Positions 1 to 9,549 are shown, counted from the first letter of the stretch. The stretch is 64,000 bases of DNA from Gloeotrichia echinulata CP02 (GCA_038087035.1 CP051187.1:3911001-3975000); one strand, 5' to 3'. Notes: generated from the sequence alone by a model not told the origin. Numbers and translations: made by a program.

Positions 1-1825
1 AAGAGATGTCAGCCAAACCTCGCTCATTAACTTCACCATTGAAGAAGTGGCGACGGTGTAATGATTCATGACAATAGCATTTACGAAAACTAATTAACAG
101 TTTGAAGAACCTGTGAATATCTGCATTCTTCTCTACCAGATTCCAATCAAACCAACTGATTTCGTTATCTTGGCAGTAAGCATTGTTGTTACCCTTTTGA
201 GTGCGTCTGACTTCATCACCATATGTAATCATCGGCACGCCCTGCGATAGCAAAAGAATAGTTGTAAAATTCTTAATTTGTCGCCGCCGCAATGCATCAA
301 TATGCGAGTTATCAGTCTCTCCTTCAACACCACAATTCCAACTCAAATTGTCATTGATTCCATCTTGATTGTTCTCGCCATTAGCTTCATTATGCTTGTT
401 GTTGTAAGAAACTAAATCATTGAGAGTAAATCCATCGTGGCAAGTAATAAAGTTAACGCTATTAATTGGTAAATGTCCGCTTGATTGGTAAAGGTCAGCA
501 CTTCCAGACATGCGCCAAGCCACTGCGCCTACGTGTCCTGAATCTCCCTTAATAAAGCGTCGAACGTCATCTCGGAAGCGTCCGTTCCATTCTGCCCAAC
601 GATAGCCTGGAAAGTAGCCAATCTGATACAATCCAGCAGCATCCCAAGCTTCTGCAATAATTTTTGTCTCCGCCAGGATTTCGGATGTTTCAATTTGCCA
701 AACTACGGGTGGATGAACCATTGGATCTCCATTTTGGTCACGAGATAAGATGGAGGCTTCATCAAAACGGAAGCCATCAACATGCATCTCTTGCACCCAA
801 AATTCTAGACAATCAACAATTAATTTCTGGATTAAAGGATGATTGCAATTAATCGTATTTCCACACCCTGAGTAATCCATGTAGTATTGTTTATCGAATG
901 GTACAAGATGATAGAATATACTATTGAAAAATCCCTTGAAGTTAATAGTTGGTCCTTGATGGTTTCCTTCACCAGTGTGGTTAAAGACTACATCTAATAT
1001 GACCTCAATTCCTGCCTTATGTAAGGCCTTGACCATATCCCGAAACTCTGTGATTGGGTTTTTATCGTTGGGAGAAGCACAATATGAAGTTTCTGGAGCA
1101 AAAAAGCTGTGTGGGTTATATCCCCAGTAATCTTTGAGTTGGTTCCCATTGACTTCTCGCAGAACTTCTGTTTCATCAAACTCAAATACTGGTAATAATT
1201 CAACGGCTGTAATTCCCAATTCTTGCAGGTAAGGAATCTTTTCGATCACTCCAGAAAAAGTACCAGGATATTTGCAGCCAGAGGAAGGTGATTTAGTAAA
1301 CCCGCCAACGTGTAATTCATAAATGATGGTTTCATTCATGGGTCGGTTCAGAGGGCGATCTCCTTCCCAGTCATAATCTGATATATCTATGACTAGACTA
1401 CGCATTGAAGTAGTCAAGTTATCTATTGACCCTAAAGCATCAGTGCGCTTCCACAGCGTAGTACTATTTCCTTTTGAGTAAGGATCAATCAGTACTTTGT
1501 TTTTGTTAAAACGGTGTCCTTTTCCATGTAAATCCTCAGGCCCATCAACGCGATAAGCATAAGCAGCACCAGGTTTTAAACCTCTGACATAAATATGCCA
1601 CAAAAAGAAGGTTTTATTGAGCTTTGAGTCTAACTGAATAATTTGTATCGGTTCTGGGTCATCAGGTATCTCAAATAATAACAATTCCACAGATGTAGCA
1701 TGTTCTGAAAAGATTGAAAAATTCACTCCATATTGGTCAGGTTTTGCACCCAAAGGATATGTACGTCCCAATTCTACTGGGTATTTTGTTGTAGTTTCTG
1801 CTTGATTAAATGTTGTTGCAATCAT
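1..1825 (-). CDS. glgX: Glycogen debranching enzyme GlgX (isoamylase type), C-terminus beyond window
   Basis: Hydrolyses alpha-1,6 branches of glycogen in the cytoplasm. The reverse strand is open from the ATG at 1825 to the window edge, giving about 608 residues of a family usually near 700, so roughly the last 100 are missing. I read an N-terminal CBM48-like region (FSIFSEHATSVELLLF) followed by the GH13 barrel. The barrel has VILDVVFNHTGEG, the nucleophile region DGFRFDEAS (Asp near 355), the acid/base IIAEAWD (Glu near 392) and TCHDG (Asp near 464). An AGGTG about 12 nt upstream supports the start. It is the first of four alpha-glucan genes in the window (see 40860, 46992, 52057); they are scattered rather than in an operon. 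No frameshift was seen. Confidence 0.93.
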   Translation of the reverse strand, partial: MIATTFNQAETTTKYPVELGRTYPLGAKPDQYGVNFSIFSEHATSVELLLFEIPDDPEPIQIIQLDSKLNKTFFLWHIYVRGLKPGAAYAYRVDGPEDLHGKGHRFNKNKVLIDPYSKGNSTTLWKRTDALGSIDNLTTSMRSLVIDISDYDWEGDRPLNRPMNETIIYELHVGGFTKSPSSGCKYPGTFSGVIEKIPYLQELGITAVELLPVFEFDETEVLREVNGNQLKDYWGYNPHSFFAPETSYCASPNDKNPITEFRDMVKALHKAGIEVILDVVFNHTGEGNHQGPTINFKGFFNSIFYHLVPFDKQYYMDYSGCGNTINCNHPLIQKLIVDCLEFWVQEMHVDGFRFDEASILSRDQNGDPMVHPPVVWQIETSEILAETKIIAEAWDAAGLYQIGYFPGYRWAEWNGRFRDDVRRFIKGDSGHVGAVAWRMSGSADLYQSSGHLPINSVNFITCHDGFTLNDLVSYNNKHNEANGENNQDGINDNLSWNCGVEGETDNSHIDALRRRQIKNFTTILLLSQGVPMITYGDEVRRTQKGNNNAYCQDNEISWFDWNLVEKNADIHRFFKLLISFRKCYCHESLHRRHFFNGEVNERGLADIS

Positions 1826-2022
1826 TTTTTATTTTTTCACCTGGAAAGTTAATTGATAATTGATTGATGAATTCCGTAATATTTTGTCAGTAGTATATTT
1901 TTTAGAACATAAATTCATTAATCATAGAAACCTAGTTTTTTAGAATAGGAGTAACTAAGCTTTAGTGTGGCTGCAGAGATAAACACAGTTCCTTTGCCGT
2001 ATTTGAATAATGAATCAATGTT

Positions 2023-2277
2023 CTAGCTAATACGTAAGCGATTGCAATGAATCTTATCAGAGAGAATTGCACTAGCTATAACGCCCGTGTGGATTTCTAG
2101 TTCAGCATCGGCTGGTGCTTCAAAATGAAAAAGTTGTTTTGGGAAAATAACTCGCTCAAAGTACCAATTAGGAATATTTGCGATCCGAAGTACCTGAATC
2201 TGGCTAGTAGTGTTAACGTAATTGCAGACAATCCAATCAGACTCGTCAGAAATTACCAGCGTTTTTCTTTCCCACAT
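2023..2277 (-). CDS. DUF1830 family protein
   Basis: An 84-residue cyanobacterial protein of unknown function. The conserved DUF1830 pattern is visible: CNYVN near residue 18, IQVLRIANIPNWYFERV, a FHFEAP segment, then LEIHTG and the SAILSDKIHCNRL tail. It lies 29 bp downstream of the PfpI-like gene on the same strand and may be co-transcribed with it. No strong Shine-Dalgarno precedes the ATG at 2277, so translation may depend on the upstream gene. Identification of the family is from memory of its signature; no function is inferred. Confidence 0.8.
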   Translation of the reverse strand: MWERKTLVISDESDWIVCNYVNTTSQIQVLRIANIPNWYFERVIFPKQLFHFEAPADAELEIHTGVIASAILSDKIHCNRLRIS

Positions 2278-2306
2278 GAGAGACTCGAATTTTTCATCTT
2301 ACTTGC

Positions 2307-2936
2307 TTACTTGGTAGCTACCTGCAATCTCTGCTCATTAATTGCTTTTAAGAAAACTTCCATGAACTCGACGACTACATTAGGATGTTTTGCTGTAATC
2401 AGATTGCCATCAATATGTATATCCTTAGTTCCATCGCCATCGAAGATAATGATACCTCCAGCATTTTTGACATCACAAATAATGTTGTGGGCACAAGTTA
2501 CTTCACGATTTCTCAAGAGTTCTGGATCAGCACAAAACAACCAAAGACTATGACAAATAGTTCCAATATTTAATTTTCCAGCATCCATAGCTTTTACAGC
2601 TTTGCGGAGAAATCTGACAGCAGGAGATTGATTGGATTGCCCCTGTTGAGGATACTCTTCATAGCGAAGACGATCCATTGCATATGCACCGATGAGAATA
2701 ATGCCTTGATAATCAGTAGGCTCAATATTATTTACTTCTACTGTAACAGTGACTTCTTCTGTTAAGTCAACTCCTTTAAAGGTTAGTTGCTCTTGATTCC
2801 AAAGATGAGAAATATACTCTATCTCGTATCCATGAAACGGAAAAAACTTATTAAACGCTCGAAACTCAATTTCATCAAAATGTTCTTCAATCAGTACACC
2901 TATTTTCCCTGGAAGTTTAGTACTAGTATTTACCAT
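2307..2936 (-). CDS. DJ-1/PfpI family protein (class I glutamine amidotransferase-like)
   Basis: A 209-residue DJ-1/PfpI fold protein. The sequence starts KIGVLIEEHFDEIEFRAF, giving the early strand and the acidic residue typical of the family. The nucleophile elbow GTICHSLWLF near residue 125 carries the expected cysteine, and a helix and strand with DGDGTKDIHIDGNLITAKHP follow. AAGGAG with about 9 nt spacing precedes the ATG at 2936. Relatives include glyoxalase III/deglycases, proteases and isonitrile hydratases; I cannot choose among these. It heads a two-gene reverse-strand unit with DUF1830 and sits beside the CMD and EthD genes, which suggests a part in handling a reactive small molecule. 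That last point is inference. Confidence 0.82.
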   Translation of the reverse strand: MVNTSTKLPGKIGVLIEEHFDEIEFRAFNKFFPFHGYEIEYISHLWNQEQLTFKGVDLTEEVTVTVEVNNIEPTDYQGIILIGAYAMDRLRYEEYPQQGQSNQSPAVRFLRKAVKAMDAGKLNIGTICHSLWLFCADPELLRNREVTCAHNIICDVKNAGGIIIFDGDGTKDIHIDGNLITAKHPNVVVEFMEVFLKAINEQRLQVATK

Positions 2937-3065
2937 GATTTTATCTCTCCTTTGTCAATATTTACGACATTTTTTTCAACAGATTTACTGAATAAATGAA
3001 AAACTCAATACCAGAAATGGAGTTTAATTTGTTCTAAACTTCTCGTTTGGCTCTGCATCAGTCTG

Positions 3066-3458
3066 CTATTCATTTGAATTCAAAATATCATTCAGAGTAC
3101 CAAAACAGCCCGCAGCCTTATTAAATCCTGCATAAACGCAGAGAAACAAAAGAAGCTCTTCTATTTCTGCACGTGTGGCACCTTGTTGAAGAGCCATATT
3201 GACGTGTGCTGCAAAAGGACTACCACTCCCGACTTGATCTTGATTGACAACATCAACAGCAATTGTTATCAAAGCCTTGGTTTTTTGGTCGATTAACGGA
3301 AGTCCCCATGCTTCACCGGCGACACGACTACAAAAATCCCCAAACTTCGGATTGATACTATTTAAAGCATCTTGAAGTTTTCTATCATCTAAAACAGCAT
3401 TTGTATACGGTGTTGCCTTGCCATTTTGCTCCAATGCTGTATGATTTGTCTGACTCAT
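3066..3458 (-). CDS. Carboxymuconolactone decarboxylase (CMD) family protein
   Basis: A 130-residue CMD-fold protein. The ATG at 3458 is preceded by GGAG at 7 nt, so I prefer it to a longer reading. The core contains NPKFGDFCSRVAGEAWGLP, the helix ALITIAVDVVNQ, the HVNMALQQGATRAEIEELL segment and the CVYAGFNKAAGCFG stretch typical of the family. It lacks the CxxC-x-x-H pair of AhpD peroxidases, so a disulfide reductase role is unlikely from sequence. It is a close paralogue of the N-terminal domain of the divergent mosaic gene at 4451; long identical blocks point to a recent local duplication. Substrate unknown. Confidence 0.85.
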   Translation of the reverse strand: MSQTNHTALEQNGKATPYTNAVLDDRKLQDALNSINPKFGDFCSRVAGEAWGLPLIDQKTKALITIAVDVVNQDQVGSGSPFAAHVNMALQQGATRAEIEELLLFLCVYAGFNKAAGCFGTLNDILNSNE

Positions 3459-3907
3459 AGTTTTTCTCCATCTATTACACAAATTTTGCTGTTCTACGGC
3501 AATTTTTTTGCGAAATGCAAACATCCACTAAGTGCTTTGCTTATTTAATACAGCAATCCCGGATATGTCGTGAACAAAAAATAATCAGCACGAAATTCAG
3601 AATGCAGTAATGGCAGTAATTTAAGCTAATAATTAGCCTAATATTGGAATCTAATTTGATTTTGGAAATTACTTACATAAGAAGGCAATAGGCAAGAGGG
3701 ACTGCATTCTAAATAATTAAGGAAACCTGCTTGTTGATTCATATTTAACAATTTCAGATAATATCAACCAGCTAACATCTTTAAGTTAAGGCTAATTTTA
3801 AGCTTTTATACTATATATAGTGATAATTTTGGAAAAATACTCTTGCTCAAAGCACCATCCATAAAATAAAATAATTTATTCATCAGTTAAGCACAGACTT
3901 TCCTTTT

Positions 3908-3990
3908 CAGGACTTACGCGGCGAGGCTATTCGTGGAGATCGGAGAAGTAGGCATAGAGCATTGGTTAATTTTTCCTACCCTATGCGCCA
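3908..3990 (-). repeat. Partial copy of the AGGACTTACGC element
   Basis: CAGGACTTACGC followed by GAGGCTATTCGTGGAGATCGG matches the reverse complement of the right end of the 40639-40850 element. The opposite terminus is not recognisable here, so this is a fragment or diverged copy. The right boundary is approximate. Confidence 0.6.
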
Positions 3991-4310
3991 TACTTCGACC
4001 TCACTCAGTAGCCATACTTCAACTTCCCTGCGGGACGCTGCGCGAACGCTCAGTACAAGTGCCCCATACCTAACCCAAACTTTCATTAATTCGTAGCGAA
4101 TTCTCTGCTCCCCTCTGCGTTTACCTTTGCGCTCCTCTGCGTTTAAATTTCCAGCCTCAATTCGCCACGATTTTACGCAAAGCGGTACTTAGCCCCATTC
4201 CGCTCTCGCACCAAAATTGGACAAGGCTCCCCAGTCATCCTCTTAAATTGATCCTTAATTTATCGATCTTGTCTACTCAAATATTGAAAAAAAGTAAACA
4301 ATAGGTTCAT

Positions 4311-4326
4311 ATTGAAACCGTTCAAT
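4311..4326. promoter_or_regulatory. Palindromic operator-like site ATTGAA-ACCG-TTCAAT
   Basis: A perfect 6-4-6 inverted repeat 124 bp upstream of the mosaic gene start, overlapping a second short palindrome TTCA-TAT-TGAA just to its left. The arrangement resembles a dimeric regulator site, but no cognate regulator gene is adjacent. Low confidence. Confidence 0.3.
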
Positions 4327-4450
4327 AGACTAGGTGTAATAAATAAAGACATTTTGAATGTCACACGTAAATTCTTGGTATGAAAAAGCACCTAATATTT
4401 TAATACTTTTGACCATAACTAATTACTAAAGCTAATGTTTGCAGCCTAAA

Positions 4451-7324
4451 ATGACACATGAAAAAGTGTATGAAAATTCAGTTCTGGATGATAAAGAACT
4501 TCAAGAGGCTTTAGAAGCTATCAATCCCAAATTTGGTAATTTTGTTACTCGCGTAGCAGGAGAAGCGTGGGGTTTACCGTTAATTAACCAAAAGACTAAG
4601 GCTTTAATCACTCTTGCAGTTGATGTGGTTAATCAAGACCATGTAGGTTCAGGAAATCCCTTTTCAGCACATGTGAATATGGCTCTGAAGCAAGGAGTGA
4701 CTCACGCGGAGATTGAAGAACTGTTTTTATTCATGTGTGTTTATGCAGGATTCAATAAGGTTGCCGGTTGCTTTGGTACTCTTAATCAAATTCTTGAACA
4801 AAGTAGAGTTAGACAAATGATCTCAGCAATCACAAAGGCCGATTATGCAATCCGTGATCAAAAAGGTAAATTAGCATTCTACGTTCTTTTGTGGAAAAAA
4901 AATGGGATTAACTTACAGCTTTTTGATGATTACTGGAGAAATGTTCATGGGCCACTCTGTGCGAGACTACCAGGTCAGCATCAATACTGGCAGTTCCATC
5001 TAGCTCATAATCAGGGTGATTTCTGGCCAGTGATTGATGGTATAGAGTACAACTCCCAGCCAGAAGATCAATTTGATGGCATTGCCGAATTAACTTTTGA
5101 GACAGAAGCAGACCGTCAGACATGGTTTCAAGCTGCGGCTGTGTTGATGGATGACGAACATAACTTATTTCGCAAAGCAATTGGATACAACACTAGTTTT
5201 GGTAATTCCAAAACTTATGTTGATACCATTCCCACAGGAGACCCTAACGGAGAACTGGGTATTCTGAAGTTCCACGTCATGGTAAAAAAATCTGATGACG
5301 TGAGTGTTGAGGAGTTCCGCAAATATATGACAGATAGCTTTGCCTCAGCTATTGTCAAGAATGATTTAGTCCTCAAGTTTAGACTGCATTTATTTGAGGA
5401 AGTAGATAATTCGCGTCCTGATGCAGCAGGAGTAGTGCATTATGAACCACCACAGCAACAGTATCAGGCAGCTTTTGAAATAGCATTTTCCAATTCCCTA
5501 GAAATGGGAACATTTTTTGACTCAAAAGAGTATGCAACAGCAGTAAAAGAACAGGCGAAATATGTTAAACAAATCAATTCATTTCCCGAACGGAGTGTTT
5601 ACACTTTTGTCTATGATAGCAATATGACCTTAGCAGGACAAAGGAGTTCAAAGGTAGCAGAGTTAATTGTAAAAGCAGGAGCAACCAATCAATTGCAGGA
5701 GAATATAGTTTCTCTGATGAATGGTAATAACAATATTAAATCTGGGCTAGGACATTACATCCAAGGAGTGCAACACTTTGGAATAACAGTTTACGATATG
5801 CCAAAATCTCTAGAATTTTACCTAGACGTGTTAGGAGGTAAAGTTGCTATTGGTGGAGATGTATTTTACGGTGAAGCATTGCATAATCTCCTCTTTCAGA
5901 AAGAGGAAATTGAGGCGCTGGAAAAAGGTATTAATCCAAAAAAATTGGGTGTTGCTAACATTAGAGATGGTTCAGATATGTCTTTAGATGTTAGATTCAT
6001 TTCTTTTGGTAATACAGTTGTTGAGTTAATTCATTTCCGAGATGCTAAGTTAACACTGGCTGCACCGAATTTCTTTGAAAAAATACCTTCTTCTGTTGGT
6101 TATACCAATGCACCACACCTTTCTTTCTATGTGAAAGATGATGTGGATATTGATGATTTTGCTAAAAAATTAGAAGAAGAATGTCAAAAACGAGGAATGA
6201 CTGAAGTAGTTGTTAACCACATCATTCAGGCTAACTCAGCAGAAGAAATGAGAAAACTTGCCCCCAAATTTGCTAAGACAGATTTTACTGGTGATTTTGA
6301 GGGGTGGGCATTATTCTACTGTAAAGGTCCGAACGGTGAACAACTAGAATTTAATCAAGTAACTCGTAAAGCTAAAGAAAATTTCACAAGAGCCGAAGCA
6401 GAATATAACCAAGCTAACGGGACAAATTATTGGTTTTTAAATTCCCAAAAACAAAAATCAAATCCTAAAAAACTGTACGCTAGATACAGTACTTCTGTTA
6501 ATGCCAGCTACGAAATTGTTTGGGATATTTTACTCGACAAAATGCAAAATCCTCAACCTTATATTCCTTATGTGGTTGAAGAATTGAAAATTTTGGAGAG
6601 ATACGAAAATGGCATTCTCCGCGAAATTAGAACGCCGGTAATGCACATGAAAGAAAAAGTCACTGTAGATAAGCAAGCCGGGAAGGTAACATTTACTGTA
6701 GTGGATCATCCACTTTTTACAGGTGAGCTAAGTAATCAAGTGACGCTACCTAGTAATGGTAATTCTGGGTCTTGTCCAATCTTAACTTACACAATAGATT
6801 TGCAGCCTATTAGCGAAACATCTCTCCAACAAGAAGAGGCGCAGTGGTTTATTAAAGCTGCTCAACCAGAAGCGATCGCTCAAGCTGCTCAACATCTCAA
6901 AAATATTATTGAAAGCAAAAATAACCAGGGAGTAAATACAATGACACTAGCACATTCACAGACATTTGTTGGTACAAAATCTGAAATTGTGCGGCGGATG
7001 TTTCAAGCGGGAGAATCGATGAATGTCGAAAACATTGCTGCTTTCATGTCCGTCAAAAATGAAGATGCTGGACTAGCCTCCGGCTTACTAGCTACTAGTC
7101 AACAGGTAGGTGCTGCCATAGTTCTGGCGTTGCTAGTGGCAATTTCCAGCGCTCACACTCAAGAGATTGTCACGGCGCAAGGTAACTCGCCAGCGGTATT
7201 GGCAAGCGCATTAACCCAAGGCTTTCAGTCTGTCTTCTACCTCGGTGCTGGTTTAGTTGCACTTGGTGCGATCATTGCGTTTGCAGTTATCCAACAACAA
7301 ACCAAAAACTCTCATAATAATTAG
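4451..7324 (+). CDS. Mosaic protein: CMD + double EthD + VOC + AtaL-like SRPBCC + SnoaL start + MFS tail
   Basis: One uninterrupted frame of 957 residues from the ATG at 4451 (a TTG lies four codons upstream; no clear RBS). Numbering below counts from that TTG. Residues 5-122 are a CMD domain nearly matching the gene at 3066. Residues 127-430 are a duplicated EthD-like dimeric barrel region, a paralogue of the next gene. Residues 438-675 are a VOC/glyoxalase-like region (GVQHFGITVYD, HLSFYVKD, GEQLEFNQV). Residues 677-830 look like an AtaL/DUF1857 SRPBCC domain. Residue 835 is a Met (6941) preceded by GGAG, the start of a SnoaL-like protein that breaks off after about 37 residues. Residues 872-961 are the last helices of a DHA2-type MFS exporter (GLASGLLATSQQVGAAIVLALL). 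The last junction, near 7046-7052, looks like an in-frame deletion. Function unknown; the separate domains suggest small-molecule modification. Confidence 0.85.
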   Translation: MTHEKVYENSVLDDKELQEALEAINPKFGNFVTRVAGEAWGLPLINQKTKALITLAVDVVNQDHVGSGNPFSAHVNMALKQGVTHAEIEELFLFMCVYAGFNKVAGCFGTLNQILEQSRVRQMISAITKADYAIRDQKGKLAFYVLLWKKNGINLQLFDDYWRNVHGPLCARLPGQHQYWQFHLAHNQGDFWPVIDGIEYNSQPEDQFDGIAELTFETEADRQTWFQAAAVLMDDEHNLFRKAIGYNTSFGNSKTYVDTIPTGDPNGELGILKFHVMVKKSDDVSVEEFRKYMTDSFASAIVKNDLVLKFRLHLFEEVDNSRPDAAGVVHYEPPQQQYQAAFEIAFSNSLEMGTFFDSKEYATAVKEQAKYVKQINSFPERSVYTFVYDSNMTLAGQRSSKVAELIVKAGATNQLQENIVSLMNGNNNIKSGLGHYIQGVQHFGITVYDMPKSLEFYLDVLGGKVAIGGDVFYGEALHNLLFQKEEIEALEKGINPKKLGVANIRDGSDMSLDVRFISFGNTVVELIHFRDAKLTLAAPNFFEKIPSSVGYTNAPHLSFYVKDDVDIDDFAKKLEEECQKRGMTEVVVNHIIQANSAEEMRKLAPKFAKTDFTGDFEGWALFYCKGPNGEQLEFNQVTRKAKENFTRAEAEYNQANGTNYWFLNSQKQKSNPKKLYARYSTSVNASYEIVWDILLDKMQNPQPYIPYVVEELKILERYENGILREIRTPVMHMKEKVTVDKQAGKVTFTVVDHPLFTGELSNQVTLPSNGNSGSCPILTYTIDLQPISETSLQQEEAQWFIKAAQPEAIAQAAQHLKNIIESKNNQGVNTMTLAHSQTFVGTKSEIVRRMFQAGESMNVENIAAFMSVKNEDAGLASGLLATSQQVGAAIVLALLVAISSAHTQEIVTAQGNSPAVLASALTQGFQSVFYLGAGLVALGAIIAFAVIQQQTKNSHNN

Positions 7325-7356
7325 CGTCTTTTCATATGTAGCAAAGGAAAGCAGTA

Positions 7357-8907
7357 ATGCTCGCAACAAAAATTAGAAACTTCGATTATTCAATCCGCGA
7401 TCAAAAGGGCAAAGTATCCTTCTACGTTCTTTTATGGAAACGTCAAGGAATTTCTTTAGAACTTTTTGATGACTATTGGAGAGACGTTCACGGACCTGTT
7501 TGTGCTAGACTACCAAATCAACACCAATACTGGCAGTTTCATTTAGCTCCAAATGAAGGTGGTCTATGGCCAACCATTAACGGTATTGAATACACTTGTC
7601 CCGAAGAAGATCAATTTAATGGCATTGCCGAATTAACTTTTGAAACAGCAACCGAACGGGATCTGTGGTTTAAATCTGCTGCTATCCTCATGGATGACGA
7701 ACATAACGTCTTCAGGAAAGCCATCGGTTACAACACTAGTTTGGGTAATTCTCAAACTTATTTTGATAGTATCCCCACAGGAGATCCCAACGGTAAACTA
7801 GGTGCAATTAAGTTTCACGTCATGGTAAAAAAATCTGATGCCGTGAGTGTGGAAGATTTTCGCCGATATCTCACAAATAGCTTTGCACCAGCTGTTATCG
7901 AAAGTAATTCTGTTCTCAAATTCCGCCTACATTTGTTTGAGCAAGTAGATAACTCTCGCCCAGATGCTGCAGGAGTTTCTCATTACGAATCCCCAGAAAA
8001 ACAGTATCAAGCTGCGTTGGAAATTGCCTTTGCTAATCCTTTGGAAATGGAAACATTTTTTGCTTCCAAAGAATATGCGATCGCTGTTAAAGACCAAGCT
8101 AGATATGTCCAGCGGCTTTTACCATTTCCCGAACGAACTGCTTACACCTTTGTTTATGACAACAAAATGACTCTGGCAGGTCAGCGGAGTTCTACAGTGG
8201 CAGAACTGATTGTAAACATTGGCGCAACTAATCAACTCAAGGAGGACGTAGTTAGTCTTATGTTAGAACAGAAACTCATTTCTTACTCAAATGGTCACTC
8301 GAATGGTTCTCAAACCAATAATACAACCAACACATTGATTAATAAACGCACTAACTACTACAAAGATTTAGCTGCAGATTATTCTCGCCCAGGACTCGTG
8401 AGTGCTTATGTAGCCCAAAAACTGATAGAGGACGCCCAGAAGATTGTGGCAATGAAAGAAAGGACTTTGCCACAAATTGGCACTAATTACACTCTAGAAC
8501 AAATTGAACAAGAAAACAAAGAATGGTGGCCTACCCATTGTGAGGCATTGAGGCAGGGACGAGGCGATATATTAACTGGTGAATATCGAGATGATTTGGT
8601 CTATTTTTGTCAGGATGGTCCCTATCAAGGCTTGGAACAACAAAAAGAGCGCGAACAGCATTGGTGGGCATTAATTGCTCAACCAGGTGTGACGATGTGC
8701 TGGCCAATTGTCATGTTTCATGGTGAAGTTACCTTCTTTGAATGGAAGTGTGTGGATGATGAAACCAACGAAACACTCGCTAAGGGAAATGTTACTTGGA
8801 TTCGACGTGGACATAGAGGCGGATGCTATCTCAAAACAGAACAATTGACCTTCTACCGCGATGTTTTTGCTCCCAGTCAACTATTGAAGTTGATTACGAC
8901 TGCCTAA
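7357..8907 (+). CDS. EthD-domain repeat protein with C-terminal SnoaL/NTF2-like domain
   Basis: A 516-residue protein starting 32 bp after the mosaic gene, with AAAGGAAAG upstream of the ATG. Residues 1-300 closely match the EthD part of the mosaic protein: FYVLLWKRQGISLELFDDYW, VHGPVCARLPNQHQYWQFHL, the repeat unit KFHVMVKKSDAVSVEDFRRYL. This marks two EthD-like units and a tandem gene duplication. A Ser/Asn/Thr-rich linker (near 305-325) leads to a C-terminal domain with EWWPTHCEALRQGRGDILTGEY and MFHGEVTFFEWKCVDDET, typical of SnoaL-like cyclase/NTF2 folds. EthD domains occur in ether degradation and in polyketide tailoring or dehydration. The combination suggests a tailoring enzyme in an unknown pathway (inference). 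Confidence 0.8.
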   Translation: MLATKIRNFDYSIRDQKGKVSFYVLLWKRQGISLELFDDYWRDVHGPVCARLPNQHQYWQFHLAPNEGGLWPTINGIEYTCPEEDQFNGIAELTFETATERDLWFKSAAILMDDEHNVFRKAIGYNTSLGNSQTYFDSIPTGDPNGKLGAIKFHVMVKKSDAVSVEDFRRYLTNSFAPAVIESNSVLKFRLHLFEQVDNSRPDAAGVSHYESPEKQYQAALEIAFANPLEMETFFASKEYAIAVKDQARYVQRLLPFPERTAYTFVYDNKMTLAGQRSSTVAELIVNIGATNQLKEDVVSLMLEQKLISYSNGHSNGSQTNNTTNTLINKRTNYYKDLAADYSRPGLVSAYVAQKLIEDAQKIVAMKERTLPQIGTNYTLEQIEQENKEWWPTHCEALRQGRGDILTGEYRDDLVYFCQDGPYQGLEQQKEREQHWWALIAQPGVTMCWPIVMFHGEVTFFEWKCVDDETNETLAKGNVTWIRRGHRGGCYLKTEQLTFYRDVFAPSQLLKLITTA

Positions 8908-8958
8908 TACCATATCAACACCCCCATAGTCCACGAAAATTTGTTAAAACCAATACCT

Positions 8959-9537
8959 ATGGCATCTAAACCTAAAATCCTGGCCTTTGCTGGTAGCACC
9001 CGCATTGATTCGTACAATAAAAAATTGGTCAAAATTGCGGCAGCTGGCGCTCAAGCAGCAGAAGTAGAAGTGACTTATTTAGACCTACGCGATTTACCCC
9101 TACCTCTTTTTGATGAAGATTTGGAAGCTCAAGAAGGTTTACCTGCCAACGCCCGCACTTTCAAGGACTTGCTGATTTCTCATCAAGGATTGCTGATTGC
9201 TTCGCCTGAATATAACAGTTCACTCACAGCAGTTTTGAAGAATGCCATTGACTGGGCATCCCGTCCATCTGCAAATGAAGCTCCATTGGCTGCTTTTACA
9301 GATAAGGTTGCCGCAATTATGAGTGCTTCACCTGGCCCTCTTGGTGGTTTGCGGGGGTTGTCTCCCCTGCGGTCTATCCTGGGCAACATAGGAGTTTTGG
9401 TACTTCCCAATCAGGTAGCCGTACCCAAAGCTTACGAAGCCTTCAACGCCGATGGCAGCTTAAAAGCTCCCCAACAGCAGGAATCTGTTGAGAAGCTAGG
9501 TAAAAATTTAGCAAACATATTGCTGAAGCTTTACTAA
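8959..9537 (+). CDS. NADPH-dependent FMN reductase family protein
   Basis: A 192-residue flavodoxin-like reductase. The ATG at 8959 places the phosphate-binding loop ILAFAGSTRIDSYNKKL at residues 6-22. The family motif SPEYNSSLTAVLKNAIDW (FMN and ring contact) lies near 80-97. A glycine-rich stretch with PGPLGGLRG follows. Members reduce quinones, azo dyes or chromate, or supply reduced flavin. It lies 51 bp after the EthD/SnoaL gene in the same direction, so it may provide reduced FMN or quinone reduction for that cluster. An upstream in-frame TTG at 8941 is less likely as the start. Confidence 0.88.
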   Translation: MASKPKILAFAGSTRIDSYNKKLVKIAAAGAQAAEVEVTYLDLRDLPLPLFDEDLEAQEGLPANARTFKDLLISHQGLLIASPEYNSSLTAVLKNAIDWASRPSANEAPLAAFTDKVAAIMSASPGPLGGLRGLSPLRSILGNIGVLVLPNQVAVPKAYEAFNADGSLKAPQQQESVEKLGKNLANILLKLY

Positions 9538-9549
9538 GCTGTTACGCAT

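Larger units (their letters stand above)
3459..4450. other. Intergenic region between divergent CMD genes, no gene seen
   Basis: About 990 bp with no convincing coding signal. It contains a partial copy of the 40639 element (3908 onward), a GC-rich dispersed repeat near 4029-4060 (ctgcgggacgctgcgcgaac) whose relatives recur near 49283 and 63950, and a palindromic operator-like site at 4311-4326. The left part is AT-rich and probably carries the promoter of the CMD gene at 3458. Confidence 0.6.

Noticed and set aside
3066..3458. AhpD-type alkylhydroperoxidase
   Set aside because: The CxxC redox pair with its downstream His is absent; the sequence fits plain CMD-family proteins better.
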